NCBI RefSeq assembly: GCF_011067135.1
Contig: NZ_JAAMOW010000006.1
Coordinates: 248,001 to 312,000, forward strand
Length of the DNA: 64,000 nt
Source of the DNA: Solimonas terrae
GTDB lineage: Bacteria > Pseudomonadota > Gammaproteobacteria > Nevskiales > Nevskiaceae
Direction: 5' to 3'
The translations under genes were made by a program, and so were the position numbers. Shown piece by piece: positions 1-7,701 of this stretch; the first letter of the stretch is position 1, and the number at the start of each line of letters is the position of its first letter. Below the pieces are notes generated by a model. That model was not told the DNA's origin, searched no databases, and worked only from the letters and a program-made list of their open reading frames with translations.

Positions 1-167
1 CTGTTGGCGCCGCGAGCATAGGAGCGGGCTTTGCGACGCATCCTCGTCTGAACTGAGATATGTGAAGTGACGAGCGGCGGCGCGCCGTCGCCATGTCTGC
101 ACTCGGACGAGGACGCCGCGCAGCACGCCGCGCAAGCTGCCCGACAGACCTGCCGCGGGAGCGCGCA

Positions 168-521
168 ATGAATGTCGACGCTGTGCTGATTCCGGTTCCG
201 GCCCTGGGCCCGGCACTGGCCGTGCTGCAGGAGGTGCTGGCGCTGCCGCTGCGGTTTCGCGACGGCGATCGTTATGCCGCGCTCGACGCCCGGCTGAAGC
301 TCGCGCTCGCGACCGGCGACGAGTGCATGGGCAAGGCGGCGGCGCTGGTCGTGCGCGTCGCCGATGTCGACGCCGCACTGCAGCGCCTGCTCGACGCAGG
401 CGCGCGACTGCGTCGGCACGCGGAACAGGGGCCGCACGAGCGCCGCGCGGCCGTGTCGCTGGCCGGTCTCGACATCGTGCTCAGCCAGCCGGCCTCCCGG
501 CCGCAGGTCACGGGAGCATGA
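168..521 (+). CDS. VOC (glyoxalase/bleomycin-resistance fold) family protein
   Basis: The protein is 117 aa, one VOC module in length. It shows the beta-alpha-beta pattern of that fold: an N-terminal 'VDAVLIPVPAL' strand, a helix, and a second half-module starting 'ALVVRVADVDAALQRLLDAGA'. The ATG at 168 is preferred over the one at 93 because a GCGGGA ribosome-binding site lies about 8 nt upstream and the extra N-terminus is Arg-rich and unlike the family. I do not see the usual metal-binding His/Glu set clearly; the last strand reads 'AAVSLAGLDIVL' instead of the common 'DPDGN' type. It may therefore be a non-catalytic or binding member. Its stop overlaps the next start (ATGA), so it is translationally coupled to the flavin reductase and SDR. 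Substrate unknown. Confidence 0.75.
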   Translation: MNVDAVLIPVPALGPALAVLQEVLALPLRFRDGDRYAALDARLKLALATGDECMGKAAALVVRVADVDAALQRLLDAGARLRRHAEQGPHERRAAVSLAGLDIVLSQPASRPQVTGA

Positions 522-1513
522 GCATGGGAACGGCATCCGGCTTCGACGCCCGCGCATTCCGCAGCGCGCTCGGCAGCTTCACCACCGGCGTCACCATCGT
601 CACGACGCGCGATCGCGACGGCGCGCCGGTCGGCATCACCGCCAACAGCTTCAATTCGGTTTCGCTCGATCCGCCGATGGTGCTGTGGAGCCTCGCCCGG
701 TCGGCGCGCAGCCTCGCGAGCTTCGCGAATGCGACGCACTGGGCGGTGCACATCCTGTCGGCGCAGCAGGAAGCGCTGTCGAATCGCTTCGCGAAAAGCG
801 GCAGCGACAAGTTCGCCGGGCTTGCTGTCGAAGCAGGTCACGGCGGCGCGCCGCTGCTCGCCGGCTGCGCCGCGCGCCTGCAATGCCGCAGTGCGTTCCA
901 GTACGAAGGCGGCGACCATCTGATCTTAGTCGGCGAGGTACTCGACTTCGACAGCTGCGAGCTGCCGCCGCTGGTGTTCCAGTCCGGTCGCTACGCCTTC
1001 GCCGCACGTCGCGCCGGTCAGCTCAGCGCCGCCGCCGATGCGTCGCCGGCGATCTGGCGCGAGGATCATCTCGGCTATCTGCTCGGCCGCGCCTGGTTCC
1101 AGTTCTACGGTCGCATCCGCGCGCGCCTCGACGCGCACGGCCTCTCGGACGCCGACTACTTCGCGCTGACGACACTGGTGCTGCAGGACGGCGCCAGCCT
1201 GGAAGGACTCAACGAGGTGTTCGCCTATTCCGGCGTGGCCGCGTCACGCGAGCGTCTGCAGGACCTGGCTGTCCGCGGTCTGCTGGAGACGCGCGGCGCA
1301 CACGACGCACCGCGTTTCCACATGACCGAGGCCGGACGCCGGCTGACGCTGGAACTGATCGCCGCCGCCGACGCGATCGAAGCCGACGCATTGCAGGCCT
1401 GTGGCAGCCTGGAAGCCGAGGCACTGCGGCATTCGCTGCGGCATCTGATCCGCAGCACCGATCCCGGCCTGCCCGATCTCTGGACGCCCGACTCGCAGCG
1501 AGCCGCGCCATGA
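518..1513 (+). CDS. Flavin reductase fused to a MarR-like domain (C1-type reductase component)
   Basis: The protein is 331 aa. Residues about 8-165 form a flavin-reductase-like FMN-binding split barrel ('FTTGVTIVTTRD', 'GITANSFNSVSLDPP', 'VLWSLARSA'). Residues about 175-320 look like a winged-helix MarR-type domain (helices, then 'GLLETRGAHDAPRFHMTEAGRRL'). The same architecture is known from the C1 reductase of two-component p-hydroxyphenylacetate hydroxylase, where the MarR-like tail binds the aromatic substrate and controls reduced-flavin supply. By analogy this enzyme would use NAD(P)H to reduce flavin for a monooxygenase. No oxygenase component is adjacent. It starts inside the stop of the VOC gene and its own stop overlaps the SDR start. 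A paralogue lies at 44902-45888. The family is clear; the partner and effector are unknown. Confidence 0.85.
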   Translation: MSMGTASGFDARAFRSALGSFTTGVTIVTTRDRDGAPVGITANSFNSVSLDPPMVLWSLARSARSLASFANATHWAVHILSAQQEALSNRFAKSGSDKFAGLAVEAGHGGAPLLAGCAARLQCRSAFQYEGGDHLILVGEVLDFDSCELPPLVFQSGRYAFAARRAGQLSAAADASPAIWREDHLGYLLGRAWFQFYGRIRARLDAHGLSDADYFALTTLVLQDGASLEGLNEVFAYSGVAASRERLQDLAVRGLLETRGAHDAPRFHMTEAGRRLTLELIAAADAIEADALQACGSLEAEALRHSLRHLIRSTDPGLPDLWTPDSQRAAP

Positions 1514-2334
1514 ACGACGAGCCCCTGCAGATCGACGGCGGCGTTGCCGTCATCACCGGCGCGGCCAGCGGCATCGGTGCCGGCCTGGTCCGCCACGCGC
1601 TGTCGCTCGGCATGCGCGTGGTCGCCGCCGACGTGGTCGCCGACAAATTGCGTGCGTCGGTCGCCGGCCTCGACGGCGAGGTGATCGCGGTGCCGACCGA
1701 TGTCACGCGGCCGGCGTCGGTCGATGCACTCGCCGACGCGGCATGGCGCGCCTTCGGTCAGGTCGACCTGCTGTTCAACAACGCCGGCATCATGGCCACC
1801 GGCTTTTCCTGGCAGATCGAAGCGGCGCGCTGGCAGCGCCTGCTCGACGTCAACATCGGCGGCACTGTCAACGGCATCCGCAGTTTCGTGCCGCATCTGC
1901 TCGGCGCCGGACGCGCCGCGCAGATCATCAATACCTCGTCGGTCGGCGGCTTTCTCGCCAGCCCGCTGATGGCGCCGTACTCGGCGACCAAGTTCGCGAT
2001 CGTCGCGCTGACCGAGTCGCTGCGCAGCGAGATGGAAATGCTGCAGGCGCCGATCGGCGTGTCGCTGCTCGCGCCCGGCCCGGTCATCACCGGCATCTTC
2101 GACGATCCGTTCGGCGCCACCGTCGATGCAGCCAGCGAGGGCTTCGTCGCGCAGATGCGGACCATGACACAGCAATACGGGGTGACACCGGACGTGTTCG
2201 CCGCACGCGTGTTCACGTCGCTGCGCAGACGCGAGTTCTGGATCGTGCCGCAGCCGGAGGCGCTCGACGACGCACTGCGAGCGAAGACCGACGGCATTCT
2301 TGCGCGCCGCAATCCGACGCTGCCGGCGTGGTGA
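1510..2334 (+). CDS. Short-chain dehydrogenase/reductase (SDR)
   Basis: The protein is 274 aa, a classical SDR. It has a Rossmann nucleotide site 'TGAASGIGAG' (residues about 15-24), the 'NNAG' motif near residue 90, catalytic Ser ('NTSSVGG') and the Tyr-x3-Lys pair ('YSATK'). An Asp after the second strand ('AADVVADK') suggests NAD(H) preference. It overlaps the flavin-reductase stop by 4 nt (ATGA), making it the third gene of a coupled operon. It ends 3 nt before the convergent GNAT gene. The substrate cannot be read from sequence; the setting suggests an alcohol/ketone in aromatic or steroid catabolism. Confidence 0.88.
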   Translation: MNDEPLQIDGGVAVITGAASGIGAGLVRHALSLGMRVVAADVVADKLRASVAGLDGEVIAVPTDVTRPASVDALADAAWRAFGQVDLLFNNAGIMATGFSWQIEAARWQRLLDVNIGGTVNGIRSFVPHLLGAGRAAQIINTSSVGGFLASPLMAPYSATKFAIVALTESLRSEMEMLQAPIGVSLLAPGPVITGIFDDPFGATVDAASEGFVAQMRTMTQQYGVTPDVFAARVFTSLRRREFWIVPQPEALDDALRAKTDGILARRNPTLPAW

Positions 2335-2337
2335 GCG

Positions 2338-2868
2338 TCAGGCCGGCACGAACAGCACGCTGACATCGCCCGGCATCGGCAGCTCGACTTCGCGATCGCG
2401 CTTCAGGCCGAGACGGCGCAGCAGGCGCATCGAACGTTCGTTGTCCGGCATGGTCAACGCGAGCACGCGCGTGATGCGGAGCCGGGCGCGGGCATCGGCG
2501 AGCACGGCGGCGGCGGCCTCGAACGCATAGCCCTGCCCTTCGTATCCGTGAAGAAAGGCAAAGCCGATATCCGGTGCATCCAGCGCCTCGCGCCTGAGCA
2601 GCCCGCAGATGCCGATCGGCGCCGCGCTGTCGTCGAGCACCACGACATACAGGCCGTAGCCGTGCCGCCAGTAATGATCGCGAAGCTTGCCGATGTAGCC
2701 GCGCGCGTCCTCCGGCGTACGCACCCTGCGGTCGCCGATGTAGCGGATGAAGCCGGGCTCGTTGAGCAGCGCGATGATGAAGTCGGCGTCGCCGTCGGCC
2801 GCCTCGCGCAAGTGCAGGCGCGCGCTGCGGATGATGCTTTTCGGCGGGGTTGCGGAGCGCTCGGTCAT
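2338..2868 (-). CDS. GNAT family N-acetyltransferase (RimJ/RimL type)
   Basis: The protein is 176 aa. It opens with the RimJ/L-like strand 'SARLHLREAADGDADFIIALLNEP'. The acetyl-CoA-binding stretch is 'GFAFLHGYEGQGYAFEAAAAVL', a variant of the Q/R-x-x-G-x-G/A loop, and it ends with the typical 'NERSMRLLRRLGLKRD' helix-strand. It should transfer an acetyl group to an amine of a small molecule or a protein N-terminus. It is the last of a minus-strand series with the NTF2-like and epimerase genes. Acceptor unknown. Confidence 0.85.
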   Translation of the reverse strand: MTERSATPPKSIIRSARLHLREAADGDADFIIALLNEPGFIRYIGDRRVRTPEDARGYIGKLRDHYWRHGYGLYVVVLDDSAAPIGICGLLRREALDAPDIGFAFLHGYEGQGYAFEAAAAVLADARARLRITRVLALTMPDNERSMRLLRRLGLKRDREVELPMPGDVSVLFVPA

Positions 2869-2914
2869 GGCGCGTCAGCATGCCTGAGACGTGGACGCCC
2901 GCCCAGCGAGCGGT

Positions 2915-3367
2915 TCAGCGGGTGATGATCTTGATCCGCTCCAGCCGCGTGGAGGCGATGCGCCAGCCGTCGGCCGTGCGCCGGTAGCGGTCGTGATAGC
3001 AGCCCCAGCCCTGCAGCTGCGCGAACGGCAGCGACGAGCGCGCGCGGTCCTCGACCCAGATCCGGTCGGTCATGCTCCAGCGCGCATGCGCTTCGTCCGC
3101 CGAATCGACGACGATCTCCGGCATGCTGCCGGCGTGCGCGGTGACGCAACCGTCGAGCACGCCCAGGGCGTTGCGCACGAACGCATCCGGATCACGCTGC
3201 AGCAGCCGCTCGTCGCCGTCGGGCGACTCGCTGCGGAAATCGGTGACGGCATCGTCGGTGAAGACACTGCGCAGCAATGCGGCGTCCTTGCTGTCGACGC
3301 CGCGGAAGTAGCGTGCCTTGAGCTGGCGGATGGCCTCGATCGCGACCAGTCGTTCGCTGTCATTCAT
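2915..3367 (-). CDS. NTF2-like / SnoaL-like domain protein
   Basis: The protein is 150 aa with the NTF2-like start 'EAIRQLKARYFRGVDSKDAALLRSVFTDDAV'. A central 'ARWSMTDRIWVEDR' strand and a late 'GWGCYHDRYRRTADGWRIASTRLERI' motif are typical of the SnoaL-like/ring-hydroxylating-dioxygenase-beta-like fold. Such proteins act as isomerases, dehydratases or ligand binders, often next to SDRs in steroid and polyketide pathways. A GGGAGA ribosome-binding site precedes the ATG by 5-6 nt. It lies 14 nt downstream of the epimerase-like gene on the same strand and is probably cotranscribed with it. Confidence 0.8.
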   Translation of the reverse strand: MNDSERLVAIEAIRQLKARYFRGVDSKDAALLRSVFTDDAVTDFRSESPDGDERLLQRDPDAFVRNALGVLDGCVTAHAGSMPEIVVDSADEAHARWSMTDRIWVEDRARSSLPFAQLQGWGCYHDRYRRTADGWRIASTRLERIKIITR

Positions 3368-3381
3368 CGGCTTCTCCCGGT

Positions 3382-4302
3382 TCAGGCGGCTTCGATCATC
3401 TGCTGCGCCTGCATCACGGCAGCGATGATCGCCGGCCGCACGTCATGTCGGCGATAGCCGAGCAGGGCCTGCTCGCCGGCGTCCGGCTCGTAATAGAACA
3501 GCGTGCCGCGGCCGGCATAGAGCATCGAGTCCGGCAGCAGGGGGTGTTCCTGATCGAGCGACGGCACGATTCGCGGCTTGCCGACGGTCTCGAAGAACAG
3601 GGACAGGTAATCGGCGAACGTCCAGTTCTCGTCGCCGACCAGATACGCCTTGCCCGATTCGCCGCGCAGGAGTGCGCCGGCGATCGCTTCCGACAGCGAA
3701 GCGGTGGAAATGAAGTTGACGCCGCCGGCCGGCGCATAGACCGGCATCGGGTCCATCTGGCCGAGCGCGTAACGCGTGTAGTAGTCGAACATGCCGACAT
3801 GCAGGCCCGGCACCGAACCGACCACGAACGGCGCGTTGACCGAGCATACGGCGAAGTCGCCGGTCGCCAGCGCGCGCGCGCCTTCGTCGGCGAGATGCCG
3901 CGAGCGCACGTACGGAATGCGATCGACAAGTTCCGGTTTCACCTGCGGATAGAAGCTGCCGACCAGCACCGCGCGACGGACGCCGGCCTCGCGCGCGAGC
4001 TTGAAGAAGCGCGGCACGCCGTCGATGTTGGCGCGCTGCCAGTGCGCGGCTTCGTCGGCGTTCTTGTCGAGATGACGGATGTCGTTGCCGGCAGCGAACA
4101 CCAGTGCATCGAAGCCGGCCAGTTGCTCGCGCGTGAAGTCGCCGGCGACGTAATCGCCGAGCAGGATCGGCAGTGCGGCGAGTGCACTTTGCGCTTGAGC
4201 GGATTTGCGTGCCGCAATCGTCACGTCGTGACCAAGGCTTTGCAGATGCAGCGCGGCATGGCCACCGATCAGGCCGGTGCCACCGACGACGAGAATCTTC
4301 AT
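3382..4302 (-). CDS. NAD-dependent epimerase/dehydratase family protein (extended-SDR fold)
   Basis: The protein is 306 aa. The N-terminal dinucleotide site 'VVGGTGLIGGHAALHL' (residues about 5-20) is followed by 'VFAAGNDIRH' and 'AVLVGSFYPQ' strands. A YxxxK dyad is not evident in its usual place, so it belongs with atypical or NmrA-like extended SDRs that may bind NAD(P) without classical catalysis. A good GGAGA site lies before the ATG. It is the first gene of the epimerase-NTF2-GNAT run. Between it and the FAD-dehydrogenase gene upstream lies a strongly folded repeat (4343-4440). Confidence 0.82.
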   Translation of the reverse strand: MKILVVGGTGLIGGHAALHLQSLGHDVTIAARKSAQAQSALAALPILLGDYVAGDFTREQLAGFDALVFAAGNDIRHLDKNADEAAHWQRANIDGVPRFFKLAREAGVRRAVLVGSFYPQVKPELVDRIPYVRSRHLADEGARALATGDFAVCSVNAPFVVGSVPGLHVGMFDYYTRYALGQMDPMPVYAPAGGVNFISTASLSEAIAGALLRGESGKAYLVGDENWTFADYLSLFFETVGKPRIVPSLDQEHPLLPDSMLYAGRGTLFYYEPDAGEQALLGYRRHDVRPAIIAAVMQAQQMIEAA

Positions 4303-4342
4303 GGCAGTCTCTCCTTCGTGCTTCGCAGCTCAAAAGCTTCAG

Positions 4343-4440
4343 CCGTTCGTCCCGAGTGCCGCGCCGCAAGGCGCGGTGTATAGAGGGCGCGCGCACGCCC
4401 CTCGATACGTTTCGCTACGCGAAACACTCGGGACGAACGG
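4343..4440. repeat. Cloverleaf-foldable palindromic repeat, copy 1
   Basis: A perfect 16-bp inverted repeat (4343-4358 with 4425-4440, beginning CCGTTCGTCCCGAGTG) encloses three further hairpins. These are a 7-bp stem with a GCAA loop (4359-4376), a longer imperfect stem (4379-4407) and a 6-bp stem with a TAC loop (4410-4424). The unit sits between two same-direction genes. A second copy with the same outer arm start and the same three-hairpin plan occurs at 19619-19714, so this is a repeat family and not a lone palindrome. It is REP/BIME-like in position, but the four-arm fold is more elaborate than a plain REP. Confidence 0.8.
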
Positions 4441-4468
4441 GTTCGTATGTCGCATTGGAGGCGCGCTG

Positions 4469-5959
4469 CTATACGCGCTGCTGCGCCGCGTTCAGACCCG
4501 CCTGACGGCCGAAGAAGGTCGCGTCGGCGAGCGACATGCCGGAGCTGTAGCCGGCACCCCAGCGCGGCAGGCCGCTGGTCGTGCGGCCTGCGGCGTAGAG
4601 GCCGGCGATCGGTTCACGGCTGGCGTCGAGCACTTCGCCGCTCGGCAGGGTTTCGAGGCCACCGAGCGTGAATGTGAAATAGGTGCAGTAGTCGATGCGG
4701 CAGTCGAGCGCGACGAACGGCGGCTTGTTCAGCGGCTTGAGCCATTTCGCGCCCTTGCGGAACAGCGGGTCCTCGCCGTTCGCGGCATGGCGGTTGTACA
4801 GCTCGACCGTTGCCATCAGCGCGCCTGCCGGTAGTTCCAGTTCCTTTTCGATTTCCTGCCAGCTGTCGCCGGCTGCGCCGATGCCGATCTTGGCGAACTC
4901 GCCGAACTCCGGCTCCCCGTAGGTTTCCTGATCGGCGAGCACGTAGAAGCGCGTGCCGCGCTGCTGCAGGATCATTTGCGCGGTGCGGCCGTGATAACAG
5001 TCCTCGTTGATGAAGCGCTGGCCCTGCTCGTTGATGAAGATGCCCTTGATCAGCGATTCCGGCGGATACCAGGGCAGGGTCACGAAGCCTTCGTTCATGT
5101 GGATCGCATGTGCACCGACGCTCTGGCCGAGCTGGATGCCGGAGCCGTCATCGACGGTGCCGATCGGCGTGTTGGCGCGCGCCAGATGCGGCGCGTGCTG
5201 CTGCACGAGGTGCCTGTTCATGATGAAGCCGCCGGCGCAGAGAATGACCCCCTTCATGGCGCGCACGAACTGGTCGCGACCTTCGCTGCGGATCACCAGG
5301 CCGACGACGCAATGACTCGCATCGACGATCAGCGCAACGGCGCGCGCGTCGAAGCGCACGTCGACCTCGAGATCGGCGACGCGCTTGGCAAGCACGTCCA
5401 TCAGGTACTTGCCGCCGCCGAGGCCCATCCATTGCGGCGTGTGGCCGCGCGGGCAGGGCTTCGCGCTTTCGCAGAACGGCCAGGCTTCCTCGCTGCCGCT
5501 CCAGATCAGGCAGTCGTCGGTGAACGGCTCGACGACGCGGGTCGGAATGAACGAGTTCTTGTAGACGACGCCCTGCGCGACCAGCCACTCGAAATGCGCG
5601 AGGCTGTGGTCGGCATAGAGGCGGCACTTGGCGGCATCGGCATCGGGGCCGCCAGCCATGCGCAGGTATTCGTAGAGATCATCGCTGCTGTCCGTGAAGC
5701 CGGCGCTGCGCTGGATCGGCGTGCCGCCGTTGCCGCCCATGTAGATCTCGCCGCCGGACAACGCCGAGGTGCCGCCGTGCCCCGAAGTCGCCTCGAACAG
5801 CGTGACTTTCGCGCCGGCATTCGCCGCCTCGATCGCGGCGCTGGCGCCGGCGGCGCCGAAGCCGACGATCGCGACCTCGGTCTGCAGGTCCCAATGTGCG
5901 ACGTCGCTGGCGCGGCAGGGACGATGGCGCGAATAGCCTGCGCTGGATGCCTCGGTCAT
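4469..5959 (-). CDS. FAD-dependent 3-oxosteroid dehydrogenase-like protein (fumarate reductase/KstD superfamily)
   Basis: The protein is 496 aa. An N-terminal FAD site reads 'VAIVGFGAAGASAAIEAANAG' in two parts (residues about 28-48), followed by a Glu that binds ribose ('LFEATSGHGGTSALSGG'). A C-terminal FAD loop reads 'AAGRTTSGL' then 'GAGYSSGMSLADA'. This Tyr-x2-Gly context resembles Delta4-(5alpha)-3-ketosteroid dehydrogenases more than Delta1-KstD, where the motif is 'YPGPG'. It should dehydrogenate a 3-oxosteroid ring, passing electrons from FAD to a quinone or other acceptor. No signal peptide is visible, so it is cytoplasmic. A generic fumarate-reductase-like flavoprotein is the alternative. 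Confidence 0.78.
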   Translation of the reverse strand: MTEASSAGYSRHRPCRASDVAHWDLQTEVAIVGFGAAGASAAIEAANAGAKVTLFEATSGHGGTSALSGGEIYMGGNGGTPIQRSAGFTDSSDDLYEYLRMAGGPDADAAKCRLYADHSLAHFEWLVAQGVVYKNSFIPTRVVEPFTDDCLIWSGSEEAWPFCESAKPCPRGHTPQWMGLGGGKYLMDVLAKRVADLEVDVRFDARAVALIVDASHCVVGLVIRSEGRDQFVRAMKGVILCAGGFIMNRHLVQQHAPHLARANTPIGTVDDGSGIQLGQSVGAHAIHMNEGFVTLPWYPPESLIKGIFINEQGQRFINEDCYHGRTAQMILQQRGTRFYVLADQETYGEPEFGEFAKIGIGAAGDSWQEIEKELELPAGALMATVELYNRHAANGEDPLFRKGAKWLKPLNKPPFVALDCRIDYCTYFTFTLGGLETLPSGEVLDASREPIAGLYAAGRTTSGLPRWGAGYSSGMSLADATFFGRQAGLNAAQQRV

Positions 5960-6283
5960 GCGGCTCTCTCCTCGGTGTCCGCACGTGTTGCCGCGGCGGA
6001 TCGTGCATCGCAGCCTAATCGCCCGGCACGCCGCAAAAATCGCTCATGCGGATGAGGTCGTCGCTTTTGCGGGGGCGGCGCGCGCCGCGACCCGCTCCGG
6101 ACTTCGGCTTCGCGACTTGCGTCGCTCCTGCACGAGCGGTTCGGCAACGGCGCGGGCCTGTCGGAGCGGCGCGAGCCACACCCCCCGCGCTTCGGCGTCG
6201 CCGATCGCCGGCGACGAATTCGCTACAGTCGTCGGTGCGCGGGCGGATCGCCGCGCGTCGTCACCCTGAAGGAGAAAGCGCAC
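5960..6283. other. Intergenic region between divergent FAD-dehydrogenase and marC genes
   Basis: This 324-nt gap separates divergently transcribed genes and must hold both promoters. I find no convincing ORF, repeat or terminator. The marC side carries a strong AAGGAGA ribosome-binding site at about 6270-6276 and a -10-like TACAGT at 6224-6229, without a recognisable -35. Confidence 0.5.
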
Positions 6284-6934
6284 ATGAGCCTGCTGCTGTC
6301 CGGTCTGCACACGCTGATCGGCCTGGTCGTGATCGTCAATCCGCTGCTCGGGGTGTCGGCGATCGCCGCGCTGACGGCCGGCGACAGCCGAGCGCATCGC
6401 GCCGTCACTGCGCGCTACGCGGCGATGACCATCGCGATCGTGCTGATCGCCTCGGCGCTCGCCGGCGAATTCCTGCTGTCGCTGTTCGGCATCGGCATTC
6501 CCGAATTCAAGGTCGGCGGCGGTATCCTGATCCTGCTGATGGCGATCTCCATGCTCAATGCGCGCATGGGCAATACCCGTCACACGCCGGAGGAAGCCGA
6601 CGAGGCGGCCGACAAGAATCAGGTCGGCGTCGTACCGCTCGGCATTCCGCTGCTGGCCGGCCCCGGCGCGATCAGCTCGGCGATCATCTACGCGCAGAAG
6701 GCCGGCAGCATCTGGGGCATGGGCGTGCTGTTGCTCGACATCGTCGTGGTCGCCCTGCTGACCTGGCTGGTGATGCGCTCCAGCGATCAGCTGACCCGCG
6801 TGATCGGCCAGACCGGCATCAACATCGCGACCCGCATCATGGGCCTGATCCTGTCGGCGATCGCGATCAGCTTCATGGCCGCCGGCCTGAAAACCCTGTT
6901 TCCGATACTCGGCCAGTCCGGCGCCCCGCTCTGA
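6284..6934 (+). CDS. MarC family (UPF0056) integral membrane protein
   Basis: The protein is 216 aa, the usual MarC length. It has about six hydrophobic segments, starting with 'LHTLIGLVVIVNPLLGVSAIAAL'. The family-typical 'IVNPLG'-like and 'VVPLGIPLLAGPGAISSAII' motifs are present. MarC proteins sit in the inner membrane; the old link to multiple antibiotic resistance has not held up and the transport role is unknown. The ribosome-binding site AAGGAGA is about 7 nt before the ATG. It stands alone between divergent and convergent neighbours. Confidence 0.9.
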   Translation: MSLLLSGLHTLIGLVVIVNPLLGVSAIAALTAGDSRAHRAVTARYAAMTIAIVLIASALAGEFLLSLFGIGIPEFKVGGGILILLMAISMLNARMGNTRHTPEEADEAADKNQVGVVPLGIPLLAGPGAISSAIIYAQKAGSIWGMGVLLLDIVVVALLTWLVMRSSDQLTRVIGQTGINIATRIMGLILSAIAISFMAAGLKTLFPILGQSGAPL

Positions 6935-7030
6935 AGGGACCTGCGCGGATGCGTCGCGAAGGCCACGGCGATCCGGACAGGCGCCGTGCAAACGACGCCT
7001 GCGGATCACCCCGGCCGGCTCGCCGAGCCG

Positions 7031-7690
7031 CTACGGTGCGTAGGCGTAGAAGTCGGCGATCGCGCTGCCGTTGTCGACCACGACATGGAAAGCCGCGTTC
7101 GACGCGTCCGGATCGAGGTAGGCAATGCCGTCGTAGTCGCCGTCGGCCGGACCGCCGCTCGCGGCGCAGCCGCTGAAGTTCAGCGCCGCCTCCGCAGCAG
7201 CAGCGAGATCGGCACCGGCGATCGTGCCGCCGACCCGGCAACCGTCGGCCGCCGCGGTCAGCTTGCCATCCGGTGCCAGCGTGAAACTCGTCACCGCCGT
7301 GCCGAGCAGCGCGCGGTACGCGGTCGCGGCGGCCGGCATCGTCCAGGCAGCGATCGTCAGCGGCGCATCGAGCGCGCCGGCAAGCTGCAGATCGCCGGTC
7401 GCCCGCGGCACGCGCTGCCACGCCGACGCCCCGTCGCGGCGACGGTAGATGACATTCGCCGCCGCGTTCGAATCGTCGGCGAACACCACGTAGGCCGCGC
7501 CCTTGCTGCCGACGAACTCGGTGCCGTCATGCGCTGCGCTGTCGCCGTCGACGACGATCGCGTGCGCGCCGGCTGCCAGCGCCGGCAGCTCGGTGCGGAA
7601 AGCGGGCGCGTGCCGGTCCTGGCTGCAGGCGATCAGCACAAGCGGCAGCAGCGCCGGCACGGCGCGCCGTGCGAGAACAGTCGGGTTCAT
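7031..7690 (-). CDS. Predicted lipoprotein of unknown function
   Basis: The protein is 219 aa. The N-terminus 'VPALLPLVLIACSQD' carries a lipobox (LIAC), so it is predicted to be lipidated and anchored in the periplasm or outer membrane. The rest is Ala/Asp-rich and strand-rich, with two Cys (in 'DGCRVGG' and 'FSGCAAS') that could form a disulfide. No family recognised; the domain resembles small beta-sandwich binding modules. It begins 11 nt after the stop of the SurE-like gene on the same strand, so the two are almost certainly cotranscribed. Confidence 0.7.
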   Translation of the reverse strand: MNPTVLARRAVPALLPLVLIACSQDRHAPAFRTELPALAAGAHAIVVDGDSAAHDGTEFVGSKGAAYVVFADDSNAAANVIYRRRDGASAWQRVPRATGDLQLAGALDAPLTIAAWTMPAAATAYRALLGTAVTSFTLAPDGKLTAAADGCRVGGTIAGADLAAAAEAALNFSGCAASGGPADGDYDGIAYLDPDASNAAFHVVVDNGSAIADFYAYAP

Positions 7691-7701
7691 GGCAGTCCCC
7701 T

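Noticed and set aside
364-1509. Open frame upstream of the SDR start, in frame with it
   Set aside because: It is Arg-rich and overlaps the flavin reductase gene throughout; the SDR fold begins at 1510 in the ATGA overlap.
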